From Delphinapterus leucas (Eukaryota > Chordata > Mammalia > Artiodactyla > Monodontidae), in NCBI RefSeq assembly GCF_002288925.2, contig NW_022097996.1, forward strand, positions 6,566,686-6,630,685: a stretch of 64,000 nucleotides of DNA. The letters are read 5' to 3'. This document shows, piece after piece, positions 48,897-60,341 of the stretch (position 1 is its first letter; each line of letters opens with the position of its first letter). A model generated the notes under the pieces. That model did not search any database, was not told where the DNA came from, and saw only the letters and a program-made list of their open reading frames with translations. The position numbers were made by a program, and so were the translations under genes.

Positions 48897-49058
48897 TTAT
48901 AGAATTTTCTGCATGAACCTCTCTAGGACTTTGGCTCCTGTACATAGAGTTCTCTGTACAGTTTTAATATACTGTAATATTTTTATTAGAATTTGAATTC
49001 CATTTGGTATATTAGCTTTTTCATTCAATGTTGAATAAATACTTAAATATTTTTGTGC
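48897..49058 (+). other. CEP44: CEP44 3' UTR (short form)
   Basis: From the stop codon to just beyond a canonical AATAAA. A GT/T-rich element (TTTTTGTGCTGTGCTT) follows at about 49049, as expected downstream of a cleavage site. Longer 3' UTR forms using later signals cannot be excluded. Confidence 0.65.
49034..49039 (+). terminator. CEP44: Polyadenylation signal AATAAA for CEP44
   Basis: This canonical hexamer lies 138 bases after the CEP44 stop codon, with a GT-rich stretch 10-25 bases downstream. It is the first good signal after the stop. Confidence 0.7.
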
Positions 49059-51859
49059 TGTGCTTATACCGCTTTACAGTTTTACTATTCTTAGGAAAAC
49101 TTAGGTGCCAGTACATTTCTTTTACAGCGTGAAGTCATTCCAGCACTGTATTTTTGTGTTGACATTTGTTGGCAGCGTGCTAAGTAGTTTTTTAAAGTAC
49201 AGGCTTGAGGACCATGGTTTACATCCTGTTGGAAACACTCCACCTGGGACTTGCATGTTGTCCCCAGGAGGCTCTCATACATACCATCTTGCCATCTGTA
49301 CTGACGAATATCTTGCAATGAAAAGTTAAATATGCTCATTGAGATTGAAATACAACAAAAATACAGCTATTTCACGCTCAGTCAAAAGGCAGCAACACGC
49401 TTTCAGTTAACGTTGAGGAAGTTAGGGCATGGTTCTCCTTTTGTATTTGAAAGCAGGTTGGACAATGGTGAAGATGTGCCGGGTATTTTAGTGCTCTACT
49501 CTGTAACACATTTTGAGGGCAGCAGCTCAGACCCAGATGGTGGCCATTCCTGTATTACAAGATACACAGTGAGGGTTTTTTTGTTTCTTGTTTTTTTAAA
49601 TGATGGGAAGTTACGTATCTTTCTAGAGAGAGAAAAAGTCTTAGAGGAAGTTAAATTAAAAGAAAAATGAAATTCATTTTAAAATACTAGATAAATTCTC
49701 TTATTTATTCCTATGCTTATATAAATGTAATTTGATATTTGTCACCTATGGAACATTAATAGTAAGTTAAAATTCTAAGTAGAGAAAACTTTTAAGAAGG
49801 CGTTTTTAATATTCTACTACAGGTACATGTGTAGTCATCATACTTTAAAATTATGAACTTTTGAAGTTAGCATACAGCTTTGAATTTAGTAGTTTCAGTA
49901 AATATTTCTAGAATTAATGAATCCAATTAGCTTAATTTTTCCAATTGTAAAAAATTATGAATCGAGATTATAAAAGAAACTACTTTGTCAATTAAACCTC
50001 TAAAAATTCAGCATCAGCATGGAATTGTAGCACCACCTTGTGGTTTACATGCCAGTATTTTACCTTTTATTAAGATATGTGATTTCCTGTAAAACATAGG
50101 ATCATATTTTCCCTTTTGAAAAAATTCCAATTTTAAAAAGAAGTGTTTTTGAAATTTTCTTTTTTGTGCAAGAGAGAAGAAAAAATCGTCTTCTTTTCTC
50201 ACGGTCTCTTTTCCCCCTCCCTCTCCTTTTTCCTTTATGTTAGTGTACATATATACCAATTAGATGATTTTAAACATTTTAAATTTCCTGATATACATTA
50301 AGTGTGCCAAATAAGTTTCTATTGAAAATACAGTAAAAGATGTCTTATATTATCTAGTGGAAATTTGGAATCCAAATTTTTTTCATACTTTTATCTAACA
50401 ACTTAAACAGGAACTAATGAAATCAACACATAACGCCACCAGACATACTTACAAAGAATCTCACTGTTGTCTCCCCAAAGACAACGTAATCTTTGGGGAA
50501 AAAGAAAATAAATTTGACTTCACTGAAGTTATTGAAGAGAGAACAATTATTTGTTATTCTAATTCTCTTAGAAATAGTAGAAAAAATATTTCCCTCTTAG
50601 GTAATTAGTAGTTGGTAACCACAGACCAGCCCCTTTTGATTAACTTGAGGTCTTGAGAAGGTAAGGGAGGGGGGTCCTGGAGAGATTTGTAGCTACATAA
50701 TTAAACCCGTAGTTAACTGGAATTTTCACTAACTCCATCCCCTTAATTCTCCCGTAAGTGGGATGAAAGGTAATGTATTATACTGCCCACAAAGGCGTTA
50801 GCAGCTGATGTGGCCCTATTTGTACTATGCGCTGTGAATACAGCTGCACAGAGGTCAAATAGAAACACTAAGAATGCATAAGGTGAAGTAAGAAGAAGTA
50901 AAGTCAACCGTATGAAAATTCTAGGCAAAGCCAAGGACTATTAAGTTGGAAAAAGTAGTTCTATATTTGTTTGTTTGTTTTACTTTAACGCTTTGTAATG
51001 TAATGTTTTAACATGTAATACATTCCCTAAAAAATGGAACTTCAAGCCTTTGGAGCTGCGTTTCATGCTACTCATTCCTCACAGCTTTACATCATTGACA
51101 GGCACTTGGGGAAGCATTAAAGTGCAAAAGAACCTTGTCAATTTTACAAGTTACAACACTTTTTGAGCTCCAATAACATTATAGATTTAATTTTTACTTT
51201 TTAATAATCCCAAGGTTCCCCTAGTGAAAACGTCAGGTTGTTTATACTACTCATTCAAAGAGTGAAGAAAGCGGTAGCGACACTGAGAACGTGCAGATTT
51301 ATTGGGGTGGGAGGGGATTTTTTAAAATCCATACTCATTTTATCATGGTTTTTATTTATTTCTAATACATGTAGGAATGGATACTGTATAGTATGTATGT
51401 CTTATTTTTCTCTGAAGTCCACTAAATCACTAATAGAAATTATTCGATTAAAAACATTTTTAATGCAAAGTATTCAACTCAGCATTTTGAAATTAAGAAC
51501 CAGAGCACTTATTCAATAAGTATCCCGAATGTATGTTATTTGAATTATACGTTATAGATGGGTGTTAAGAAAAAGGAGAGAATCATAATTTTAGTTACCC
51601 AGGAAGGTTGAAAGGTGGGGATTAGAGTGATAGGAAGGCTGAATATTTTGGAACACTAACTGGCACCTAGTAAGTCCTAATTTGTAGATATAATCCTTCA
51701 GTTCACCTAAATTGCTGTGTACTTGGAGTGTAATCAACTTATTAAATCATGGGGCAGAGCTCTTCAATTCGTTTGGTGTTGAAATCCTCAAAGACATGTG
51801 TCTTGATTGTCTCTGTGGATTGGCCTCTCTTAAATCGTGCTTTTGCACACTTTCTTTTG
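49059..51859. other. Intergenic, downstream of CEP44, no element recognised
   Basis: Mostly AT-rich DNA with no gene seen. Parts could belong to longer CEP44 3' UTR forms. The frame at 49332-49670 (112 codons) has no known motif. Confidence 0.4.
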
Positions 51860-52150
51860 CTGAGAGTGACTTCCCCTCCCATCTGGAAAATTTCTGCTTA
51901 TCCTCTAAGACACCGTACCTTCCTTGGAAAGACTTTTCACAATTACAGAAGCCAAATTATATTCTCTCTCTTTGCTGCTTTATAGTACCTTGTTTATATT
52001 TCTTATTTTTACACCAGTTTCATAGCTCTTACTTGTTTATATGAAGTTAATATCCATTACTTCTGTTTTTGAGGGTTTTGGTTTTCAATCTTTCTTCCAA
52101 TGTTTATTTCCCTTAGTGCTTAGCGTTTGTTCAAAGTAAGTGGTAGTTAA
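51860..52150 (+). repeat. L2 3' end, sense
   Basis: 'ttctgcttatcctctaagac', 'taccttccttggaaagact' and 'ttagtgcttagcgtttgttc' follow the order of an L2 3' end. Confidence 0.6.
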
Positions 52151-52379
52151 TATTTATCTGGTGGCCAAATTAATATCAAATTATAATGAAATTATAAATT
52201 ATAATCAAGGTTTCCTGATAAGTAAGATTTTATCAGGTTGAAGCTGTGGTCTGGTCAGTCCTGCTACATCCTTTCTATGGAAGGAATGTGTTGACAGAGG
52301 AAAGATACAATCAGTATACGTTCTAGACAAGGGTTATCATACCTTATATGTATGCTGATGGATACATTTACAATGACGC

Positions 52380-53000
52380 TTCAAGCGTTTACTAGGTGCC
52401 AGTTAGTGTTCCAGGCACTGGCCATAAGCAGAGTACAGGTATAAGCATGATTCCTGTTCTCCTCAACTAACAGCTGAGCAGGAGAGACAGATAAGCAGTA
52501 ACAGTGTCTAGTAAGTTCGAAAAGGGAACTATCATGCATCTGAGGAATCTGGCGTAGAGGAAGCGGCGTTAACCTGAGTCCTGAAGGATGAGTGATGGGG
52601 ACGGGTAGCCAGGGAAGAAGGGGTAAAGCAGAAGGCCTAGCATGAAAAAAACCAAAGGCCGGAGAGGAAGGCCGCTGGGACGAAGTCCACTAGGGCCGAC
52701 ATGCGGAGTGTGTGTAGGTGTGGGAGGCGGCGGTACAGTGGCTGAAGATCAGTTTACCCAGGCCCCAGCAGAATATCAACCAGAGATCGGTTTTTGAAGA
52801 ATTTGATTTAATGCTTTGGTATGGAGAATGAATGAGAGGTGGCAGGCCTAGAGGGAGAGGAACCATTTAGGAGACTACTGCAGTAATCTAAGAAACGTGG
52901 GAAGCGGGACTCCAATTATGATGGCAGAAGAGATGGAGGCACATAATGGGGTTTGAGAGAATGTATTTTTTCCCTTGAAGGCTGTCTTACATAAGAAGCT
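52380..53000 (+). repeat. Ancient mammalian interspersed repeat, family not assigned
   Basis: 'tttactaggtgccagttagt', 'caggcactggccataagc', 'ttcctgttctcctcaactaa', then 'cctgagtcctgaaggatgag' and 'ctactgcagtaatctaagaa' appear in the order of a common old mammalian repeat. I recall the pattern but cannot name the family securely. Confidence 0.45.
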
Positions 53001-53089
53001 CAGTAAGTCCAATTTAAGGACTGTCCGATTTGGTATCTGCATTGGGGGATGGGGGATGATACCACGCTAATGTTTAGTTTAATACTTCG

Positions 53090-53230
53090 CCCAATTAGTC
53101 CTGGATCTACAATCTTATTAGAAATACAAAATCTTCAGCCTCTCTCCTGACCTACTGAGTCAAATTCTGCATTGCACTGAGAACCCAAAGTAATTTGTAG
53201 CGACCTTTCATTTGAGGAACTCTAATTTAC
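53090..53230 (+). repeat. MER5-like DNA transposon remnant
   Basis: 'agaaatacaaaatcttcagc' followed by 'cctgacctactgagtcaaat' matches the hAT-type MER5 core. No transposase. Confidence 0.5.
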
Positions 53231-53787
53231 ATTTACAAAGCTCTTGCTTCGTTATCATAATCAGCATTTGGTCTGAGCCTTAAATTCAGATTCTTTTGAG
53301 TTGCTTTCATCTAAACACGACGCTTTATAGTCCGTGTTCAATATCTTGGACATTTTCCCGTTTGAATGGATGGCTTTAGGCTTTTGAATGCATTCATTGA
53401 AATGATTTTTTAAAACTCAGTTGAATTACATGTAACTATAACTATAACATATAACTATATATAACTGAGTTAAAACATCCTTTCTCTAAAATTAGGTGTA
53501 AACTTTATACAAATTAATGTTTGGTGTCTCATCAACAGTGGTCCCTCACTAAGCATGTGTGGGACATACCAGTATCTTCTGTCTGAAATACCTGCATGTA
53601 TGCTGAGAAATTACTAGTTTTTTACCTTTATTATGTTGCCCAAAGTGTAATGGGCAATCTTCTTCTGCATACATAGAAACTTTTCAGTATTATGTCAGAG
53701 TCACCTTTTTGAAACCATGGAAAGTGATTATTAGCGATCTATATTTTATACGTAAATTTATATTCAGTGATATATGGTCTTACGAAT

Positions 53788-53910
53788 TTTTTTTTTTTTT
53801 TCGGCCACGCCGTGTGTCTTGCTGGATCTTAGTTCCCCAACCAGTGATCGAGCCTGGGCCCCTGGCAGTGAGAGTGCCGAGTGCTAACCGCTGGAACGCC
53901 GGGGAAGTCC
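53788..53910 (-). mobile_element. Older CHR-type SINE, antisense, with 9-bp TSD-like flanks
   Basis: Poly-T, then 'cggccacgccgtgtgtcttg', 'gagcctgggcccctggcagt' and 'ggaacgccggggaagtcc'. Flanks CTTACGAAT (53779-53787) and CTTACAAAT (53911-53919) differ at one base. Same class as the element at 2533. Confidence 0.82.
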
Positions 53911-54269
53911 CTTACAAATGCTTAAAAAAAGAAAAAATTTATTAAGTACAGCCCAATTAGAGAAGTGTTAAAATGAGAGAGGAACGAGATGCAGATTTAG
54001 ATTTAAGAAACATATTCAGGAAGCAGTCTTAATAGATGGATCGGGCCTGAGGAGAGGAGAGGAAAGGAAGGTGCAAGCCACTAGGAGTTCATCAGCTTTA
54101 CCGTGCCCTCTTACTAGTCTAGGATCTCATTTCTGTTTTCAAATTCTGTTAAGTGGTAGTCTGTTGATGTTCAAACTAGAAAACTAAACACCACAGCTGA
54201 AGACTTTAATGAGTGTTTAAAATTTGAAAGCTTCTCGGTATTGCATTATTCTTTTCTCAAATTTGCAAC

Positions 54270-54715
54270 TTTCTGGAATCACTGTGTTCTCCTCTACTTT
54301 CCCTCTTCACATACTGTGCTGGCCTTTCCACGACCTTATCCATTCTGTTCCATCCACTTGAAATGCTCCTTACCCACCTCTCTGTCTCCTGCCCTCTGCA
54401 CCAGGTCTAGCTTACTTCTTCTCATCCCACAGCTTTCAGATCAAACATAACTTCCTTCCGGTCACATCCCCTAATTCCCCAGCATATTTTAGACTCCCTA
54501 TGACATACTGTTAAAGCACCCTGTAATTCCCCTGCATTTCAATGTGTACATTATTAAAGCCCTTATTTGCAGTTACTGCATGGGGGTCTCTCCTCCCTGC
54601 TATGTTTCACGTGAGAAAGGAGGTGAGTTTTGTTTACTGATGTGTCCTCCATCCCCAGCACAACACCTGCTACATAGGACATTCTGAATTCATTTTGTCG
54701 TTTGTTAGATGAACA
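54270..54715 (+). repeat. L2 3' region, sense, well preserved
   Basis: 'tccacttgaaatgctcctta', 'tcagatcaaacataacttcc', then 'tatgacatactgttaaagc' and 'cagcacaacacctgctacat' follow L2 order over about 450 bases. Confidence 0.7.
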
Positions 54716-55324
54716 CTTGAAGGCCCCCCCCAACCGCTCCCCCCTGTATTTATATAATTTGAAATTGGAGGCAACTTTTACTGATTTCTAAATCCGACAT
54801 CCTAAATTAATTTCATTAATATCAACTCCTTATTTAGATGTTATATCACATTGATCTCTCTGGTAATATATTTAAATGTGGAAAAAAATATGTAGCATTA
54901 ATTTCTAAGTTGGTAACTTATAATTTCCCATACTTTAAGCAATAATAATTTTAAGCCTAATACAGGGAGTTTCTCCTAATAAAGGTGAGCAATTTTTAGG
55001 AACTACCACGTTTTAAAAGTTTGCATAAAACTACCTAGGTCTCATTTAAAGCACTAAAAGCCAGCGAATTTTTACAGAAAATGAGATTTGTGCTTGCAGC
55101 AATACAGCAGACAGGCTATTAAAAAGTTTTAAGAACTCCTGCAACAAATCATCAAATATTCTGGAGGAAATACACTAAATACTTATCATAAGAAATTAAA
55201 AAGAAATTCTTAAGGACCCAAAGAAGAGGAAGCAGAATTCCAAGTATTAAGCTTGCAGCTGCCCTGAGGTAGTTTGCTGACAGTAGGAACCTAAGGCCTT
55301 GAGGGTTTTTTCCTCCTGTTTTTC

Positions 55325-57590
55325 CCTCAGCCTTACTGTGGAATAATTTACATACAATAAATTCGCCAGTTTACATGCATAATTCAGTGAGTTTTTACAA
55401 ATACATACGTTCATGTGAAGACCTGAATCAAGATCTAGAACGTTCCCCTCTGCAGCCAGTCCCCCCCCTCCATCCCTGGCCCCTTAACAACCACTGATTT
55501 ACATGCTGTCATTTTAAGGTTGCCATTTCTAAAATTTCATGTAAATGTAATCTCTACAGTATCTTCCTTTTGAGATGCACCCACGTTGTATTAGTTCATC
55601 CCTTTATATTGCTGAGCCATATTTCATTATGTGGAAACACCACAATTTCTTTATGACTCAGCAGTTGATGGACATTGGGTTATTTCTGGTTTGGGAATGT
55701 TATGAAGAAAGCTGCCGTGGACATTAGGATGCAAGTCTATCTGAACATACACTTTTGCTTCTCTTGGGTAAATAGTAAATACCTAGCAATGGAATGGCTG
55801 GGTCATGTGACAGGTTATGTTTAACTCTACGAGGAGCTGCTGCTACACTGTTTTCCAAAGCGGCTGTGCCCTGTTACTTTTCCCACCAGTCCTCTGAGAG
55901 TTCCACTTGCTCTGCATGCTCGCCCACACTTGGTTTTGTCAGTCTCTGAGTGGGTGTGTGGGGTGAAAGGCAGAAAGTTAAGGCTTAACCTTGTGTGCTG
56001 CCTTGACACCTGGTAAGATTGGGAGGGTCTCACACGGCCCCACCACAAGCTCCCCTCCCCATTCTGCTGCCGCGGAAAAGGTTCTCTAGCCAAACGAACC
56101 TCCTTATGGGGGGCAGGCACAGTTCCTGCTTGTCCCTGAGTGGCTGCTTTTAGTTCCATGCCAGCCACAGAGTTATTCAAAGAAACCAGTCACATCTTCC
56201 TGCAGCAACCGGGGGTCGCCTCACCCTCATAATGCTACAAAGCATGCTTCCTACAGCCCCCAGCTGGCCACTGTGCCCAAGTGCAACTCCCACATGGCCC
56301 TGCTTGGCCCGTAGCATTGTCCTCCCACAGGTGGTGAGTACATGTAACTTATAAACTGTTCAGGGATCTCACCTGTCCTGTGTTCAGCCATCCCCGTCAC
56401 CCTACGGTGGGACTCTGCGCCTCACCAGTGAATAGTGAATAGGAGGTGACAGTGTGTAATGGTATCTCATGGTGGTGTAAGTTTACATTTCCCTAGGATG
56501 TTGAGCATCATGTCCTTATTTGCTATCTGTATATCTGCTTTGGTGAAGGTTTGTTCAGTCCTCTTCCCTATTTTGTGATCTGGGTTGTTTGTCTTCCTAC
56601 TGAGTTGAAAGAGTCCCTTGTTGAATACACGTGTTGCAAAGATTTTCTCCCACTCTCTGACTTCCCATTCATTTCCCTCACTGTGTACTTTTAAAGAGCA
56701 GAAGTTTTAAGTTTTAATAACATCCAGTTGATCAACTTATTGTTGAAAGAGGGGTGTTGAAATTTCCAGCTATGATTGTAGTTGGAAGCCACAAAAAATT
56801 CTTATTTTTTTTTTAGTTTTGTCATGTATTTTGAATCTTTTATTAGCATAAACATTTTGGACTATTATTTCCTCATGATAAATTGACTCCTTTAACATTA
56901 TGAAATGGCCCTCTTTATCTCAAATAATTTCTCTCTTCTGAAATCTACTTTGTCTGACGTTAATATAGCCACTCCAGCTTTCTTTCAGGAAGTATTATTA
57001 TGGTATTACTCCCGATCTTTTTATTTTTAATATATCTGTGTCTGTATTTGAAGTGGGTTTCCTGAAAATAATATATACTTCATCCTTGCTCTTTCATCCG
57101 ACCTGAAAATCTCTGGAGTGTTTAGATCATTTACATTTAATTTGATTATGGACGTGGTTGGGTTTAAATCTACCATCTTATTTGTTTTCCTTTTTCCTGT
57201 TTGGCCTTAGTTCTTTTTTTAACCTCTTTTTATGCATTATTTTGCATTAGTTGAGTATTTTTTGTATTTCTATTTTACCTCTTTTCTTGGCTTATTAAGT
57301 ACAATATATCTTATATTTATAACGCGGGTGGTTGCTACAGGTTTGCAGTATACATCTTTAACCTACCACGGGCTACCTTCAAGTAATATTATAGCACTTC
57401 AAGTATAGTATAAGAGCATCATAACATTATATTTCCATTCCCCCTGAAGCCCTTTTTTGTTAAGCATTTTACTTCTACGTATGTTATAGCTCCACAAAAC
57501 ATTGTCATTATTTTTGCTTTAAACATTCCTTTATTTTTTTAAAGAGGTTTCCTATAAGATATTTGAAATTATTATAAAACTATAGTAATA
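55325..57590 (-). mobile_element. Old L1M element, antisense, interrupted by an LTR
   Basis: 'gagtttttacaaatacatac', 'aatggaatggctgggtcatg' and 'tgttgagcatcatgtcctta' are antisense L1 3' region. Further right 'tgaaatggccctctttatct' and 'actccagctttctttcagga' are antisense ORF2. The insert at 55959-56451 is not L1. Confidence 0.8.
55959..56451 (+). mobile_element. Probable solitary endogenous-retrovirus LTR with 5-bp TSD
   Basis: The 493-base insert begins TG and ends CA. It is flanked by GTGTG at 55954-55958 and 56452-56456, and splits an L1 whose text resumes across the gap ('gagtgggtgtg' then 'taatggtatctcatgg'). It is much more GC-rich than the L1. A TATAAA lies near 56350. No internal retroviral genes are present, so it looks like a recombined solitary LTR. 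The family is not assigned and the orientation is tentative. Confidence 0.7.
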
Positions 57591-57960
57591 TAACAGTAAT
57601 TACAGTTGTCAAGCAGCTGCAATAGTGCAGGGCAGACAAATAGGCTATTGGAGCAGAGTAGAGAGCCTCCTACTGGACTCTACATAGAATAAGGAGTATG
57701 ACAAATACTGCATTGCTGACTAGTGGGAAAAGGATGGATTAGTCAGTAAATAGTTCTAGGAATACCTGGCTGTCAACGGGGGGGGGGTGCGGTGGATTAA
57801 CTTAGAGCCTTATTTTACACCACTCGATCATTTACAGGTAGGTTAAAGACACAAATATGGAAATAGAAATGGAAGTGAGGTCTGTGGCCACAGCGCGGGC
57901 ATCACCCACGAGCTAAATCTGCATTAAAAATACGCATACGAACACTGGGGGAACACTGGC
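57591..57960. other. Intergenic, no element recognised
   Basis: Contains a run of nine G at about 57779-57787. Otherwise nothing assignable. Confidence 0.4.
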
Positions 57961-59800
57961 AAAGGAGATGATCTTTGGGGAAATAGTTGTCAACTCAAAA
58001 TGCACAAGCCATGAAAGAAAACATAAATTTGGTATACTGTACTTGGATTACTGGCTAGAAAGATGGTGGCTTCCTGAAGGGTTGGCTGTTCATGCAGAAG
58101 GTAGCCCTCCCTGCGAATACGTCTGCTGGAAGGTGCCTGGAGAGCAGCCCCAGCATCCTGCATCTCCTGCACAGATGGCTTAACTTAAACCGGCTTAAGC
58201 AGGAAAGGGCATTTACTGGCTCATCGGTGTGATGGGTAAAGGGAACCGTAGACATGGCAGAGCCCAGAAATCTCACCAAGAAGGAGGAGGAAACAGCTGT
58301 GGCTGTGCAGCCATTCCAGTCCAGAAGGGGATGAGAATCAGACATTGGGGCTCAGGCCAGCGTGGGCAGCCCCGGTGTGTGTGAAGGAGATGCAGCTGGG
58401 GCTCGTGACTGCCTCACCGCCTCCCCTCCACCCCCGACCATCCCACAGGACGTCTGCCCACAAAGTCCAGGTATGTATGCTGAGGAACAACTGTCTAGGC
58501 CTGTCTGAGGAAATGTCAGTATTAGAGGGGTTTAACGGCTCCAAAGCCAACACGCTTTGTGTGTCTCAGAAGATGATTTTGATGTTCATGCGGACAAAAC
58601 ACAGGATGAGTTCAGAGAGGCATGAGTTAGTGCTGGTGGTTCTGGCCTGACTGTCAAGCCAGACCTCCATCCCCAGGGAGCTGTTCAGCTGCTTTATACC
58701 AACTGGAGATGCACCTGCAACCTGGAAAGCCTCTTCCACCTCAACCGGCGAGAGATCAAACTGGCAGTCATGGAGAATGGCCCTTTCACATCTATATTGA
58801 CTACTTTGTCCTTAGCCACGCCGCCCACTCTGTGAGCCCTGATCGTCCCCAACAGAGCACGTGAAGTAAATGGTTCCAGTGCTCATATTTCTTCTTTGAT
58901 GTCGCTTAAAATGTCCACAGTGGAGCCAATGAGATTGCAAAGGTGAGCTGGCTACCTGGATGCCAAGGGTGCAAGGTCAGCTCTGGGGTAGTACTGGCTG
59001 AAACCCTCAATTTGCACATCTGGGAGCCAAACAACTGGAGTGGCCGTGCTGAAGAAGGAGAGCAAGTCGTCCGAGACCGAGGCCACCATCCAAGCACCCT
59101 GCCACTCCAGAATACTTCCCCATCCTTTCCTTCCTGATAGCAGTGGTGGAGGGGGCCACCACCAGGGTTCTTGGGGGCAAGTAGCTCAACCTCTAAGCTT
59201 GGTTTCTCCCCCTGTGCAGGGAAGTTTGGCCCAGGGCGCTGGTCCTCAAACTTGGCACCACGGAACTTTTGGAGGTTCCAGAACTTACTGGAGGGCTTTG
59301 GTAGGAAGCATGGAAGTTCTAAGAGGAACCCCAGGGGCTCTGAGCACTCATCCCCCATGACTCCCAGCTGATGCCTCACTCTCCATTTGTAAATTTTATT
59401 TTTATATGATTTATTCCCATGTGAGTTCATCACTGAAATAAGCCATGGGGACCAGAATTCCGTTTTATGAAGATTACCCTGGTGGTGTTTTAGAGGGGAA
59501 GTAGAAGAGGACAAAGCTGGAGGGAGGGGTACTGGTTAGGGAACCCCATAGGGTCCAGGAGAGAAACGAGGCTCAAGGTAAAGAAAGAGCATCGGAGATG
59601 AAGGGGGGACAGAAAAGGAGAAAGAAGGGATGTTTCTGTCTCAGATAGATGATAGTCACCAGAGGACGTTGACAGTAGTCCCGTGGAGTCACTTTAAAGA
59701 GCCCTATCTTCAAATGGTTCCAACAGGATTAATAACCTCCAACCTAGAATTTCAGATAAATAAATACATTGACTTGTTGGATGGACTTGTGTATACGTGG
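57961..59800. other. GC-richer intergenic block of unknown origin
   Basis: Both strands have overlapping open frames, the longest 202 codons (59514-58906, minus). I recognise no domain in any frame. The start (about 58180-58290, 'ggcttaagcaggaaagggca') resembles an old interspersed repeat. It may be a decayed processed pseudogene, an LTR/internal fragment, or unique DNA. Confidence 0.3.
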
Positions 59801-59835
59801 TTGATATGAATTTAGTATAATGTCGAGCTCAAACA

Positions 59836-60113
59836 ATGAGTAGCGGGGGCTACTCTTGGTTGCGGTGCGTGGGCTTCTCATTGCGGTGGCTTCTCCCGTT
59901 GTGGAGCACGAGCTCTAAGTGCACGGGCTTCAGTAGTTGTGGCATGAGGGCTCAGTAGTTGTGGCACACAGGCTCTAGAGCTCAGGCTCAGTAGTTGTGG
60001 TGCACGGACTTAGTTGCTCTGCACCATGTGGGATCTTCCCGGACCAGGGCTCAAACCCATGTCCCCTGCGTTGGCAGGCGGATTCTTAACCACTGCGCCA
60101 CCAGGGGAGCCCC
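59836..60113 (-). mobile_element. CHR-1 SINE, antisense
   Basis: 'gtagcgggggctactcttgg' at the left and 'actgcgccaccaggggagcc' at the right, with repeated 'cagtagttgtggc' segments between. TSD not clear. Confidence 0.85.
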
Positions 60114-60173
60114 AAACTTATTTCTTTACTTCCTTCCTCATGGCAAAGAAGAACTATTCGATACACATTCTTT

Positions 60174-60326
60174 TTTTTTTTTTTTAACATCTTTATTGGG
60201 GTATAATTGCTTTACAATGGTGTGTTAGTTTCTGCTTTATAACAAAGTGAATCAGTTATACATATACATATGTTCCCATATGTCTTCCCTCTTGCGTCTC
60301 CCTCCCTCCCACTCTCCCTATCCCAC
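60174..60326 (-). mobile_element. Short 5'-truncated L1 3' end with 15-bp TSD
   Basis: Poly-T, then antisense 'aacatctttattggggtata' and 'acaatggtgtgttagtttct'. It is flanked by CGATACACATTCTTT at 60159-60173 and 60327-60341. About 150 bases long; non-coding. Confidence 0.9.
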
Positions 60327-60341
60327 CGATACACATTCTTT

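Noticed and set aside
55827..56180. 117-codon minus-strand frame
   Set aside because: Crosses the boundary between the L1 and the LTR insert, so it is a chance frame.
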